A stretch of DNA of 64,000 nucleotides from Perkinsela sp. pyNocScin1 (taxonomy: Eukaryota; Euglenozoa; Kinetoplastea; Prokinetoplastida; Perkinselidae): positions 248,001 to 312,000 of the forward strand of contig CAXHTR010000006.1 of NCBI GenBank assembly GCA_964019655.1, written 5' to 3'. Each line of letters starts with the position of its first letter. The first letter of the stretch is position 1. The position numbers and the translations under genes were made by a program. Shown piece after piece: positions 8,900 to 17,555 of this stretch. Below the pieces are notes generated by a model that saw nothing but the letters and a program-made list of their open reading frames with translations, made no database searches and was not told where the DNA came from.

Positions 8900-10017
8900 T
8901 GCCGCCGATCTCCGGGCCCCTCCACACCCTGGCGTCCTTCCAGCGTGAGCTCGACGACCTCAGCGGGCCTGAATCCCCGTCCATCTTACTCACGAGAACG
9001 CTTCGCGCGAAGCTCAGCAGCTTTCTCAGTGCGCACGGCATAGAGCCAGCGACGTCAACAGCCGATGCCCGAGCGTGGTGCCGCTCGCGGCGCCGCAAGA
9101 CGCTTGTCCAGGAGATCGATGACGAGGCCGAGAACCTCCTCAACGACCAAGTGCACAGCCCTGATGCGCACACCACTGGCCGCATCGCGACGTACGCGCA
9201 GCGCCTCGAGCGACTCAGGGCCTCGTCGTCGCTCCACTCGCTGCAGCCGTCGGCCCACAGCTACCTCCGGGACTGCTTCCTCCAGCAGCGCGCCTCGGCG
9301 AAGCGCCCGAAGAACACGCGCATCGCCCATCGGCACGGCGGCGCGCTCGACGGCGAGACGCACGTCTACCTCTCTGTCTTTGGCCAAGAGAGCCTCTCTG
9401 TCGTCTCCACTGAGGCAAAGCTCTCGCGCCGCGCGACGCTTGTCGATCTTGTTAAGGCGATCGGCTGCACCAGCGCACGGGGGAACACACCGTTCCTCAG
9501 TCGCTACGACCCGATGGAATTTCTGTACCTCAACGGCGTCTTCTACGTCGAGCCCTTCCCGCCCACCAAGGACATGGTCGAGTACGTCGTGGCAGCACGC
9601 ACGCTGCTCGGAGGCAAAAATGATTCCTCTACGCCCAGCGTCAGCGAGCAGATCGCTCCGCTGCAGGGGACGAGACTCGATGACGTCCCACTGCAGTTCG
9701 ACGCCGTCAGTGGCTGCTATTGCCACATCGGCACGGGCTGCCAGCACACGCTGCTCTTCCACGACGCGACAGGCGTGCCGAGCCGCGACACAGTGGTGCC
9801 CCATGATGCGCCGCCGTTTGTGCAGCTCTACGCGGAGGCACAGCGCGCGACCCCCTGCGACGCGTGCGGGCTTGTGCCGGCCGCAACGGCGCGCTACTTT
9901 GACGAGACGACGCCGCACCACCCGACGATGCTCTGCGCGTTCTGCCACAAGCGCCTGCAGGAGGACTACGCGCGGCCGGCAGATGGCCCGACGGTTGTCA
10001 TTGACAGGTGTGGGTAG
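8899..10017 (+). CDS. snRNA-activating protein complex subunit SNAP50/SNAPC3-like
   Basis: 372 residues. The C-terminal half matches the SNAPC3 family: FLYLNGVFYVEPF, then a cysteine/histidine cluster CYCHIGTGCQHTLLFHD (about residues 274-290), then paired knuckles CDAC...CAFC. These residues are the zinc-binding core that contacts the proximal sequence element. In trypanosomes the SNAP complex binds the spliced-leader RNA promoter and small-RNA promoters with TRF4 and TFIIB, so this gene would support mRNA maturation of every other gene here. The N-terminal 110 residues are poorly conserved and basic. It is the last gene of the leftmost plus-strand cluster. Confidence 0.75.
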   Translation: MPPISGPLHTLASFQRELDDLSGPESPSILLTRTLRAKLSSFLSAHGIEPATSTADARAWCRSRRRKTLVQEIDDEAENLLNDQVHSPDAHTTGRIATYAQRLERLRASSSLHSLQPSAHSYLRDCFLQQRASAKRPKNTRIAHRHGGALDGETHVYLSVFGQESLSVVSTEAKLSRRATLVDLVKAIGCTSARGNTPFLSRYDPMEFLYLNGVFYVEPFPPTKDMVEYVVAARTLLGGKNDSSTPSVSEQIAPLQGTRLDDVPLQFDAVSGCYCHIGTGCQHTLLFHDATGVPSRDTVVPHDAPPFVQLYAEAQRATPCDACGLVPAATARYFDETTPHHPTMLCAFCHKRLQEDYARPADGPTVVIDRCG

Positions 10018-10498
10018 GTGCATAAAGGGCGGCGAGAAGTAAACGGAAGTGGTGGTGCGATCGACGGTACACTCGGCTTGTTTCTGTTGAGTGGGAGGAA
10101 GGTGACATTGAGAGGGCTAACAGGCTTGCGTTATCTTTTTTCAGTGATAGGCTGACTCATCGAAAAGTACAAGAGCGAATCGGCCGAACCTGACAAGATG
10201 CAAGCCAATGCAAATGGTAAATGGGCTCACTGATGGATACGGCTCTAGTCAAGGAGTTTTTTCTTGAAATCTGTCCCTTGACCAAAAGCAATCGATTTTG
10301 CTCGTTGGTTACTTTTCAGAAATAGAGGCATGACGCATTACCTATTGAACACGCTCAGCTTCACATGGTCGCAATCCCTCATTTTGTTCAGTAAAAACAA
10401 ATGGAAACCAAGTCAAGTGAGAATCGAATAATTCATTCAAGTTTCTTTTACTTTTGTTTACTATCGTCTTTATTCGTAAATGCGCCCATTTACGCGAC
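10018..10498. other. convergent strand-switch region
   Basis: A plus-strand cluster ends here and a minus-strand gene ends at 10499. In kinetoplastids such regions are transcription termination zones. About 480 AT-rich bases; no tRNA, rRNA or repeat was seen. Confidence 0.55.
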
Positions 10499-11371
10499 TT
10501 ATGCCGGCCCTGCGGCCTCAACGTACACGAGATCGTCGTTGCAGCTGAGCTCAATCGACGCCATGCTGAGCGGGATCGAGCCGACGTAGACAGTGCCCGA
10601 GAGCAGATTGCCTTCGAGAAAGAGCGCAATCAGCGCTGTCCCGCGAAAGTCAAGCGTCCCTGTCAGCTGGTTTTGCGATGCCGCAAAGTGCCGGAGCGAT
10701 TCTGGGAGCGCCTGGAGGTCAATGACCCCGGTAAAGGCGTTCTCCGAGATGTCGAGGTGGACCAAGGCGCTGGGCAGCTGATCGGTGACGACAATTCCGC
10801 TAAAAGCGTTGAACGCGAGACTCAAGAACTCGAGCGACGCGGGCAGCTGTGTGAGGTCTGCGCTGCCGCTGAATTCGTTGATCTTGATGTCGAGCGTGGC
10901 GAGCTGCGGCGGAAGCGCTTTGAGGTCTGCGCTGCCGCTGAAATTGTTCCTCCTGAGAATACACCGGAGGAGCGCACGCGGCATGGCGGCGAAGTCAACT
11001 GTGCCCGACAGCCGATTATGTCCGATGTTGAGGTTTGCGAGCCCCGGCGGCAAGTTTTCGACAACGATGCACCCTGTCAGCTCACCCCCGGTGACGGTGA
11101 AACGCTCGAGGTGCCGCGGGAAGAAGCGCATGGTCATCTCGCCACCGAGGAAGGCGCTCGACAAGGAAATGCTGCGGATATTTCCCGCGCTGTCGCATGT
11201 TACGCCCTCTATCGTGCACACGTCCAGAAATGCGCCGTCGTGGCCGTAGAAGACCTCGGTGTGGTGGGCGTTCTCGACAAGCAGCTCGAAGAGGCTCTGG
11301 TCGGAGGCGCAGTCGAGACCGGCACGGCTCAGTAGGGTGTCAGCGCAGTGCGTGAAGATGACAGACAGCAT
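10499..11371 (-). CDS. leucine-rich repeat protein, type A
   Basis: 290 residues. The N-terminus is a short hydrophobic segment (MLSVIFTHCADTLLS), then the cap FLDVCTIEGVTC and about eight repeats near 23 residues long, such as LSGTVDFAAMPRALLRCIL and FSGSADLTQLPASLEFLSL. The repeat form is N-x-(F/L)-S/T-G-x-(V/A/I)-D-L-x-x-L-P-x-x-L. No C-terminal membrane anchor is visible, so secretion is likely if the N-terminus is a signal peptide. The function is unknown; the repeats should form a solenoid for protein binding. Head-to-head with the next LRR gene, 317 bases apart. GC-rich, unlike the LRR genes to the right. Confidence 0.8.
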   Translation of the reverse strand: MLSVIFTHCADTLLSRAGLDCASDQSLFELLVENAHHTEVFYGHDGAFLDVCTIEGVTCDSAGNIRSISLSSAFLGGEMTMRFFPRHLERFTVTGGELTGCIVVENLPPGLANLNIGHNRLSGTVDFAAMPRALLRCILRRNNFSGSADLKALPPQLATLDIKINEFSGSADLTQLPASLEFLSLAFNAFSGIVVTDQLPSALVHLDISENAFTGVIDLQALPESLRHFAASQNQLTGTLDFRGTALIALFLEGNLLSGTVYVGSIPLSMASIELSCNDDLVYVEAAGPA

Positions 11372-11688
11372 CAGTGTAGTAAGTCCAAAACGGTGGGAAG
11401 TGAAAGAAAATAGAAGTGGTAGATTCAGAGATGCACAGGGTGATGGATTTCGGTTGCCCGAAAGAAGACAGTGCTTTCAAAGGCTTCGAAAATTTTCATA
11501 GATAAAAAGTATTTCAGTTTATTTTTTGCAGTCACAAGTTCACTGAGGACAACTTTTCGGCGGGCGGATAAATAAGTGCCGTGCCGCTTCTCCACACATG
11601 TCCGAGATCTCATCACACTTTCAACTTTTCTTTTTCTGCTTATCTGCACACGCCCACCACAGGTACATACCTTCCTCTTTTAACGTAA
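11372..11688. other. divergent spacer between head-to-head LRR genes
   Basis: Both flanking genes point away, so transcription start(s) are expected here. The right side holds a pyrimidine tract (about 11624-11650) and an AG at 11661-11662, then the ATG at 11689. No other signal was recognised. Confidence 0.5.
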
Positions 11689-12492
11689 ATGTACGATTAT
11701 GTTTTCCTCGTAGCCGTCGATCATGCACTGAGCCGCCTCGACTACGATTCGCTGTCGCAGCAGGCGCTGATGGAGATCCTCGTCGAGCGAACCTCGCGCC
11801 GCGGTACGTTCCTCGACGCCAACGAGTCCTTCCTCGACGTTGCGGACTGGGCGGGCGTCGAGTGCAGCGCGGAGGGCGACGTCACGCGCATCCGCTGGGA
11901 CGCGACGCCGAACGAGGTCTCGCCAGCTGACGGTGGGACGCTCGACGTCCAGTGGCTACCACCGGCGCTCGAGATGTTCTGCGTTCCGCACAACCAGCTG
12001 CGCGGCACGCTCGACCTCGAGCGGCTGCCGCGCGGTCTCTCCCACCTTGACTTGCGCCACAATCGCTTTGCGGGGTCCGTTCGCCTCCAGAAGCTGCCGG
12101 CGCGCCTCAGCAACCTCTATCTGAGCAACAACGAGCTCACGGGGCCCGTCGAGCTCACCGCCCTGCCGGACGCCCTGCGAAATCTGTATCTCTTCCTCAA
12201 TCGACTCTCGGGCAGTCTGCACCTCGAGGCACTCCCGCGCGGGATGGAGATCTTTGCCGCGCAGAATAATGCGTTTAGCGGCAGTATCAGCCTGCGAAAC
12301 CTGCCGACAGCGCTCAAGGTGCTCTACGTGCACAATAATTAACTCAGCGGGACTGTGACGATCGGCGAGGTGCCCGGCACAGTGCAGAGCATCAACCTCG
12401 CGGGCAACGGCTTTGAAGCGCTCGTCGGCGAGGAAGGGAAGCCGTCGAAGCACGAGAAAATTCGGCTTGTGAACTACCGCTTGAGGGATTGA
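11689..12492 (+). pseudogene. leucine-rich repeat gene, type A, interrupted by an in-frame TAA
   Basis: The frame opens with MYDYVFLVAVDHALSRLDYD, then the cap FLDVADWAGVECSAEGDV and repeats such as LRGTLDLERLPRGLSHLDL. It meets TAA at 12340-12342, inside a repeat at the position that normally holds a residue of the N-N-x-L-S-G motif. The same frame continues for about 50 codons as a normal repeat and tail (LSGTVTIGEVPGTVQSINL) to TGA at 12490-12492. One base change from CAA or AAA would explain the stop. The shortened 217-residue product would still hold the cap and most repeats, so it might be expressed. A reassigned TAA is unlikely because TAA ends other genes here. Confidence 0.75.
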
Positions 12493-13326
12493 ACGGAAGT
12501 GGTGTTTCGTGTGAATAGTAAGAGAGTGGACTGTGTTTGACGTGACTCTCAGTATGAGGTATTCATGTTACTTTGTGCTTAATGTACATCGATGACTGGG
12601 TGGGAAGAGGGGTGAGATATGCATAGAGCGGTAAGTTTCTCTCCAAGGAGAAGGTTTGCAACTTTTAAAAGGTCCAGTACAGTGCCCGATAGCTTGCGTC
12701 TCATTTTTCTTTCGAATTGCAATAAGGCTATATATTGATCTGCTTGATGTTCAGCGCAAAGGCATACGCATACAGAAACCATCATACGGCAGTGCGATCA
12801 ATTCTTCCACTTTGCACAGCTTCAAGCCTCTCTGTTTACGAGCGATGGTGCTCTTTCAAATCCATGGGTTCCATCCTCAAAGTCATATTTCCACCTCAAG
12901 TACACCTTTGCCGAATAGAAAGCTCTGCGATGCGCGATTCGCAATTGAAAATCAGCGCATTTTAGCCCATTCGGGTAATTGTCTCATTCTAGTGTAGAAA
13001 CGCTGGATACGCAGCGGAAAGGCGCCTACGCAAAGATGTCCATTCTTTTCAAATCCTTGATTGCGATGTTTTGATCAATAGCGAAAATATTTTACTTTGG
13101 CAGTTGGTTCTGTACTTTTCAACGGAAACGTACCTCTCTATGCAGCACTATCGCACTGCACGAATGAATGAATGTATTTCTTCGGCTAACTTTTACAAGC
13201 TGCTATCGTGCGCATTCTATGGACGACTTTCAAAAAAAACAAAGAGTATTTTAAATCTTCAGCACAAGCGTTTTGTTCGTAATGCTACATGTCTCTTATT
13301 CTGAAATCCTATACGTGTGCTGTATT
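12493..13326. other. convergent strand-switch region, with a possible LRR relic
   Basis: 834 bases between converging LRR genes. On the minus strand near 12600-12700 a short stretch reads KLSGTVLDLLKVANLLL, resembling a decayed LRR, and near 12950-12975 LPEWAKMR resembles the family cap. No continuous frame joins them. Otherwise AT-rich with nothing recognisable. Confidence 0.3.
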
Positions 13327-14094
13327 TCACTTTCGCTTAATAATCGTAAAGCCATTCTCGACTGAGCTTCCCCCGTGCATGACCCAAAGCTTTTGAGGCA
13401 CTTTGTTTAGGTCAAGCGTCCCCGAGAATTTATTCCCGATAATGTTGAGCTCTTGAAGCGTTTCTGGGACCCCGGAGAGGTCAATTTCCCCTGAAAAAGC
13501 GCTGTATGTTAGAAACAGTCGCTTGAGCGTCGGGTTCAGGTGCGCAAGATCAATGGTTCCCGAGAGCTCTGTGAAGCTCAAGGTCAAGCTCTCGAGCTTG
13601 GGCGGCAGACGCGTCAAATCGACAGTCCCGGACATGGCGATCTTTTTCCAGCGAGAACCCTCCACCCTGATCTCTATCATGGACGAGGGGAACGCAGCTA
13701 AGTCGACGCTTCCAGTAAAATCGCAGTTCGATAGCAAAAGTGATGTCATTTGATCTGGCAACGCAGCGAAATCAAGCGTGCACTGGCATGAAACTCCCCC
13801 AAGATGAAGCTTCTGCAGGGTTCGTGGTAAATAGCGAAAGTCGAAGGTCCCGATCATGGAATTGACTGGAACGGCCGACCAGGAATCCCACTTTATTTCT
13901 TGCACATCTCCATCAGCGCTCGACGTCACACCGCCCCACTGTGCGATGTCCTTGTAATCGCCACAATTCTGAAAGAATTTTTGCGTACGTGGGCCGAGAC
14001 CATCAACGAGAAGCTCCATCGACATCTGCGAGCTGAGTGTATATAGGTCAAAACGGCTGACTGGTAGATCAGCGCAGAGGTACAAAGAAAGCAT
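13327..14094 (-). CDS. leucine-rich repeat protein, type A
   Basis: 255 residues from the ATG at 14094; the frame upstream of it has only a TTG. It starts MLSLYLCADLPVSRFDLYTL, almost the same leader as other type A members. The cap is degenerate (DIAQWGGVTSSADGDVQEIKW, without the cap cysteine). Repeats include FSGEIDLSGVPETLQELNI and FSGTLDLNKVPQKL. One repeat is extended (PSSMIEIRVEGSRWKKIAM) compared with the 23-residue norm. Predicted secreted; role unknown. It opens the long minus-strand cluster from its 3' side. Confidence 0.78.
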   Translation of the reverse strand: MLSLYLCADLPVSRFDLYTLSSQMSMELLVDGLGPRTQKFFQNCGDYKDIAQWGGVTSSADGDVQEIKWDSWSAVPVNSMIGTFDFRYLPRTLQKLHLGGVSCQCTLDFAALPDQMTSLLLSNCDFTGSVDLAAFPSSMIEIRVEGSRWKKIAMSGTVDLTRLPPKLESLTLSFTELSGTIDLAHLNPTLKRLFLTYSAFSGEIDLSGVPETLQELNIIGNKFSGTLDLNKVPQKLWVMHGGSSVENGFTIIKRK

Positions 14095-14193
14095 TTGAGC
14101 TTTGAGAAGTGGTTTCAAAATTTTTGATATGTAGAAATGCCAATCTGATTTTATACACAGTACTGTACTGTACTTTAATTAATACCATTATTT

Positions 14194-14407
14194 TTACCCT
14201 AGCTTACGAGCAGTCAGGTGAGTCAGGTGCCTTTTCAGCAGAGGATTGATCCCTTTGTCCACGACTAAACTCTGGAAGTCATCGCCATTCGTATCAACGA
14301 CTTTGTCAATGTTCATGCCCTCTATGAGTACCCAAAGAGAGGTCGACTGGCAGGTTCGTCAGCACGAGATTCCCTGAGAACAGGTTGCTGCGGTTGCTTT
14401 TCTTCAG
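14194..14407 (-). pseudogene. LRR gene relic (C-terminal piece)
   Basis: Read on the minus strand, NLFSGNLVLTNLPVDLS is a clear LRR unit; after a one-base frame change the sequence continues as WVLIEGMNIDKVVDTNGDDF..., like the tails of intact type A proteins, and stops at TAA (14194-14196). No start codon or cap is present. It lies just 3' of the intact LRR gene at 14425-15102, suggesting a decayed tandem copy. Confidence 0.6.
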
Positions 14408-14424
14408 ACACAGAATTCCGATTC

Positions 14425-15102
14425 TCACGTTGAAATGAGCTTGCCCTTCGCGACGAACACATCTCGCTTCGGAGTGTCCTCGTCGATCGGTCGAATGGCA
14501 TCGATAGCGTTCTTGCCGAGCGAGACGCAGCCGAGTGCCTTCGGCAGCGTGTCATAGTACAGCACCTCCTGCTGGATGCGGTTCGAGTAGATAAAGAGGT
14601 TGCAGAGCGTGCTCGGGAGGTTCCGAAGGACGATGGGCCCCGTGATTCGGTTTTCCGAGACGTCGAACGTCTGGATGATCGGTGGGAGGTGCTCGAGGTC
14701 GAGCGTACCGAAGATCAGGTTGCGGTGGAAAAAGACCCACTTCGACCCCCGCGGCAGCGTCCGCGTTTCGAGCACGTAGCGCTGCTTGCAGTTGTAGATG
14801 CTGAGCCGCTCGACGGTGTGCGGCGTGTAACCGATTTGAAAGTTGCCGTGCTGCACAGACCCGAAGCGGATGTTCTGGACGAGGCCGTAGCGGCACTCGA
14901 GGGCGAAGGTCTGTGCGGTCTTCCGCCAGTCGCAGACCTCCCGCATCGTAAAGTCATCCGTTCGGGTGTCGAGGAACGCGCTGTCGATGTCGCTAAAGAA
15001 ACGTGTGATGAGCGCAGCTTGTCGGTCGAGCTGGAGCTCACGGGCGGCGTGGTATGCAGCCTCCTCGTCAGCCGTGCGGAGGGTAATGAGAATGGGCAAC
15101 AT
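14425..15102 (-). CDS. leucine-rich repeat protein, type B
   Basis: 225 residues from the ATG at 15102 (MLPILITLRTADEEA). An in-frame ATG at 15141 is possible, but a pyrimidine tract lies between the two. Type B proteins are shorter, with a cap around CDW, then T-V-E-R-L and an R-T-L-P motif (ETRTLPRGSKW), two or three LRR units (FGTLDLEHLPPIIQTFDV, ITGPIVLRNLPSTLCNLFI), a N-R-I-Q-Q-E-V-L-Y-Y-D-x-L-P unit, and a tail with RPIDEDTPKRD. The four type B genes lie in one tandem block. Function unknown; probably secreted. Confidence 0.75.
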   Translation of the reverse strand: MLPILITLRTADEEAAYHAARELQLDRQAALITRFFSDIDSAFLDTRTDDFTMREVCDWRKTAQTFALECRYGLVQNIRFGSVQHGNFQIGYTPHTVERLSIYNCKQRYVLETRTLPRGSKWVFFHRNLIFGTLDLEHLPPIIQTFDVSENRITGPIVLRNLPSTLCNLFIYSNRIQQEVLYYDTLPKALGCVSLGKNAIDAIRPIDEDTPKRDVFVAKGKLIST

Positions 15103-15696
15103 GTGGAAAGTAGAAAAGGGTTCATATGGAAATAAAGCCATTGATAAATTCTCAAACTTATTTTGAGAAAAGTTTTTATACTTGGGTCGACAAGAATGGC
15201 CAGAGATGGGCTTTCGCCGATACTAAGACGCATGAATTAGAGGCTCCCAAAATTTGGTATTATTGTGTCCTGGAGGAGTGAGATTTTTCAGCTAAAATTC
15301 TTGGGGTGATAGAGGGATCATCGTGCACAATGAGAAAAGTGCGCTTTGTGTTGTGCCAAAAGGTTCACCTTACTTTCCACATCTTGATGATGATGGAATC
15401 AAACTTTGAGAAATGCTCTCTTTGATAAAAATAAGTGAGAAAAGTTTTTGAAGTCATCTTCAGAAAATATTGCAGAAGCATCCGAGCTACGCTCGTATTT
15501 GCTATGTCATCTGGAATCGAATCAATAAGTCAAGCCCAAAAGTATCTCACTCGTTGAGAAAAATGTTATCGAGAAGGGGCGCCCTATAAATCTGTACGAG
15601 CGTGTCTTGAAAGAATTTTCTACGGATGGAAGCACTTCTTGCTGAGGGCAAAAAATTCATTATTCCATGGAATCCATGGCATAAATGTTCAGAAAA
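15103..15696 (-). other. intergenic spacer between type B LRR genes
   Basis: About 590 AT-rich bases. No relic, RNA gene or ORF was recognised. A short self-complementary CCATGG pair occurs near 15663-15680. Confidence 0.4.
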
Positions 15697-16404
15697 TCAC
15701 CCAAGAAGTGGCTCCCTTACATTCGTATCAAATCGTATTCTCGGATCAAGGGGGTTCTCATCAAGTATGGTAATACTCAAAGACCACGGGTACTTTCTTT
15801 CGACGCGAATAACCTTCAAGCTTTCCGGCAGGCGCTCGTTGTCAACGACTATGGCGGCGATCGGGCACCCGAATAAGTCGAGGATAGTCATCTTTGGAGG
15901 AAGATGGGTGAGTCTGAGCGTTCCTTCAAGCGGGTTTCGGACCAACAGAAGCGTCTCCATGCCAGCCGGTAGCGCCTCGAGGTCAACAGTTCCGTGAATT
16001 CTGCTATTTGTGAGATTGACGAGCTTAGCAGACCTTGGAAGCAGCCGCGTGTCGAGCGGGCTTGTGCGTATCCAGTGTGGGAGCGTGGCTACGCGCACTG
16101 TGCTTGGGATCCACCGTAGGTCGAGGAATGCGCGGTTTCGGAGGTAGAACATATGTTGCCACCAAATTTCGACAACTTCACCGCTCTCGCATGTGACACC
16201 CTCCCACGTGCAGGGATCGTGGATGTGGCTCCCACGGCTTCTGAGGAGCTTATAGGAGTGGATCTCGGGTTTATCCATGATCACTCTGTCAAGATCGATG
16301 AGATGAAACATTGCTGCTTCTTGCATCATTTCGGTGCGACTCTGCGTGGCAATCCTCTCAATCACCGATGTAATATCAGCTTGCAGGAGGAGAGAGAAGA
16401 GCAT
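15697..16404 (-). CDS. leucine-rich repeat protein, type B
   Basis: 235 residues from the ATG at 16404 (MLFSLLLQADITSVIERIAT); the frame further upstream has only a TTG. The cap is DPCTWEGVTCESGEVVEIWW, close to the LRRNT-like cap of plant receptor LRRs. It continues with WIPSTVRVATL, TRLLPRSAKLVNL, and units IHGTVDLEALPAGMETLLL and LEGTLRLTHLPPKMTILDL. The tail diverges from other type B members. Predicted secreted; function unknown. Confidence 0.78.
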   Translation of the reverse strand: MLFSLLLQADITSVIERIATQSRTEMMQEAAMFHLIDLDRVIMDKPEIHSYKLLRSRGSHIHDPCTWEGVTCESGEVVEIWWQHMFYLRNRAFLDLRWIPSTVRVATLPHWIRTSPLDTRLLPRSAKLVNLTNSRIHGTVDLEALPAGMETLLLVRNPLEGTLRLTHLPPKMTILDLFGCPIAAIVVDNERLPESLKVIRVERKYPWSLSITILDENPLDPRIRFDTNVREPLLG

Positions 16405-16756
16405 TGGTTTCTTATTTTGAAATAAATAAGTAGGCAATATATCAAAATGGTATACTGTGTGGTACAGCTGTGCTATACCCCATACTCAATTTTTGCTTCA
16501 TACCTGAGATCAGCAATTCAATGTATTCTTTTGCAGTAATTTTATATTGAGTCAATGAAGAACAGCCGTGTATTGACTAGACAGAAAGTGCACTTTTGAG
16601 CTCCCAGATCATTGAAAGCTGTCTGAATTGCCCAGCCGGGTATCTTACCCATTTTCAATGTTTTTCGACTTCAATGGTTTAATCACTACAATTTGAGCTT
16701 CGCAGACCGAATTTACAGTTTTTTCCCCAAAGTAGAATTCTAAGAGAAATCCTATT
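16405..16756 (-). other. intergenic spacer
   Basis: About 350 AT-rich bases between LRR genes. Nothing recognisable on either strand. Confidence 0.4.
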
Positions 16757-17437
16757 CTACCTCATTCGCCATCGGGACACGCCGACGAGAGCTTTTGGCA
16801 TTTTACGCCTCGACGCTCTATCCATCGCCACGTACGACTGGATATGATTTTCGCCACCAATCAAAAAAATCTGCTGAATGCTATCAGGCAAGTCACCGCA
16901 GAGCACTGCATCTTGCCTGATGGCATTGGATGCCAAGTTCAAGATTCGGAGCCCACTAGGGAGGTCGAGGAGGCGAATGGGCCCTTGTATTCTGTTGAAT
17001 GGTATATCAAAAACAGTAACCCTCGGCGGCAGCGTGCATAAATTCAATGTCCCGTAGATAGCGTTAGCGTTAAGGTGGAGGTGGACGAGATCGATCGGTA
17101 AGAGCCGGGTGTTGACCTGGAATCTCTGTAAGCACAACCTGACGTCGAGCGTGCGCACAGTGCTGGGAAGGTACTGAAAAGAGACATTGCCAAGGTTGTG
17201 AAAGCTCTTGTGGAGGATCTGTATGACGCAGCCAGCGTCACAAAGCACCCCATCCCACTTATCGCAGGCGTCTCTCGGAGGATTCGAGCGGATAATTTGT
17301 CGCCGAGCACTCGCCGAGATGTTAGCATTGACATTGAGCATAAGGGTCTGCTGATACTTTCGAGTTGCATCAAGCGAAGTGAGAGGCGGGCGGGTATCTG
17401 CACTCGCAACAGCCAAAATAAGGATAAGGTCTGTCAT
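16757..17437 (-). CDS. leucine-rich repeat protein, type B
   Basis: 226 residues with a good signal-peptide-like start (MTDLILILAVASADTRPPLT). The cap is ACDKWDGVLCDAGCVIQIL; then YLPSTVRTLDVRLC, TRLLPIDLVHLHL, units IYGTLNLCTLPPRVTVFDI and IQGPIRLLDLPSGLRILNL, then IRQDAVLCGDLPDSIQQIFL. Layout is the same as its neighbours at 14425 and 17556, so the block looks like a tandem expansion. No anchor is seen. Confidence 0.8.
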   Translation of the reverse strand: MTDLILILAVASADTRPPLTSLDATRKYQQTLMLNVNANISASARRQIIRSNPPRDACDKWDGVLCDAGCVIQILHKSFHNLGNVSFQYLPSTVRTLDVRLCLQRFQVNTRLLPIDLVHLHLNANAIYGTLNLCTLPPRVTVFDIPFNRIQGPIRLLDLPSGLRILNLASNAIRQDAVLCGDLPDSIQQIFLIGGENHIQSYVAMDRASRRKMPKALVGVSRWRMR

Positions 17438-17555
17438 AGGAGTGCACGTTTTTAGAAGTACAAATAAGAGGTGAAATTAATCTTTAAGCAGTAATGACAT
17501 CCTCATTTTCAATGTCCATATCCTTGATATACCCATCAAGGATACCTATGAGACA

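Noticed and set aside
10454-11335. A 293-codon plus frame opposite the first LRR gene
   Set aside because: The minus frame shows regular LRR units; the plus frame is its mirror, rich in E/R/V without motifs.
12340-12342. TAA read as a sense codon (altered genetic code)
   Set aside because: TAA ends eL29, the Wee1-like kinase and others in this window; a single nonsense mutation is simpler.
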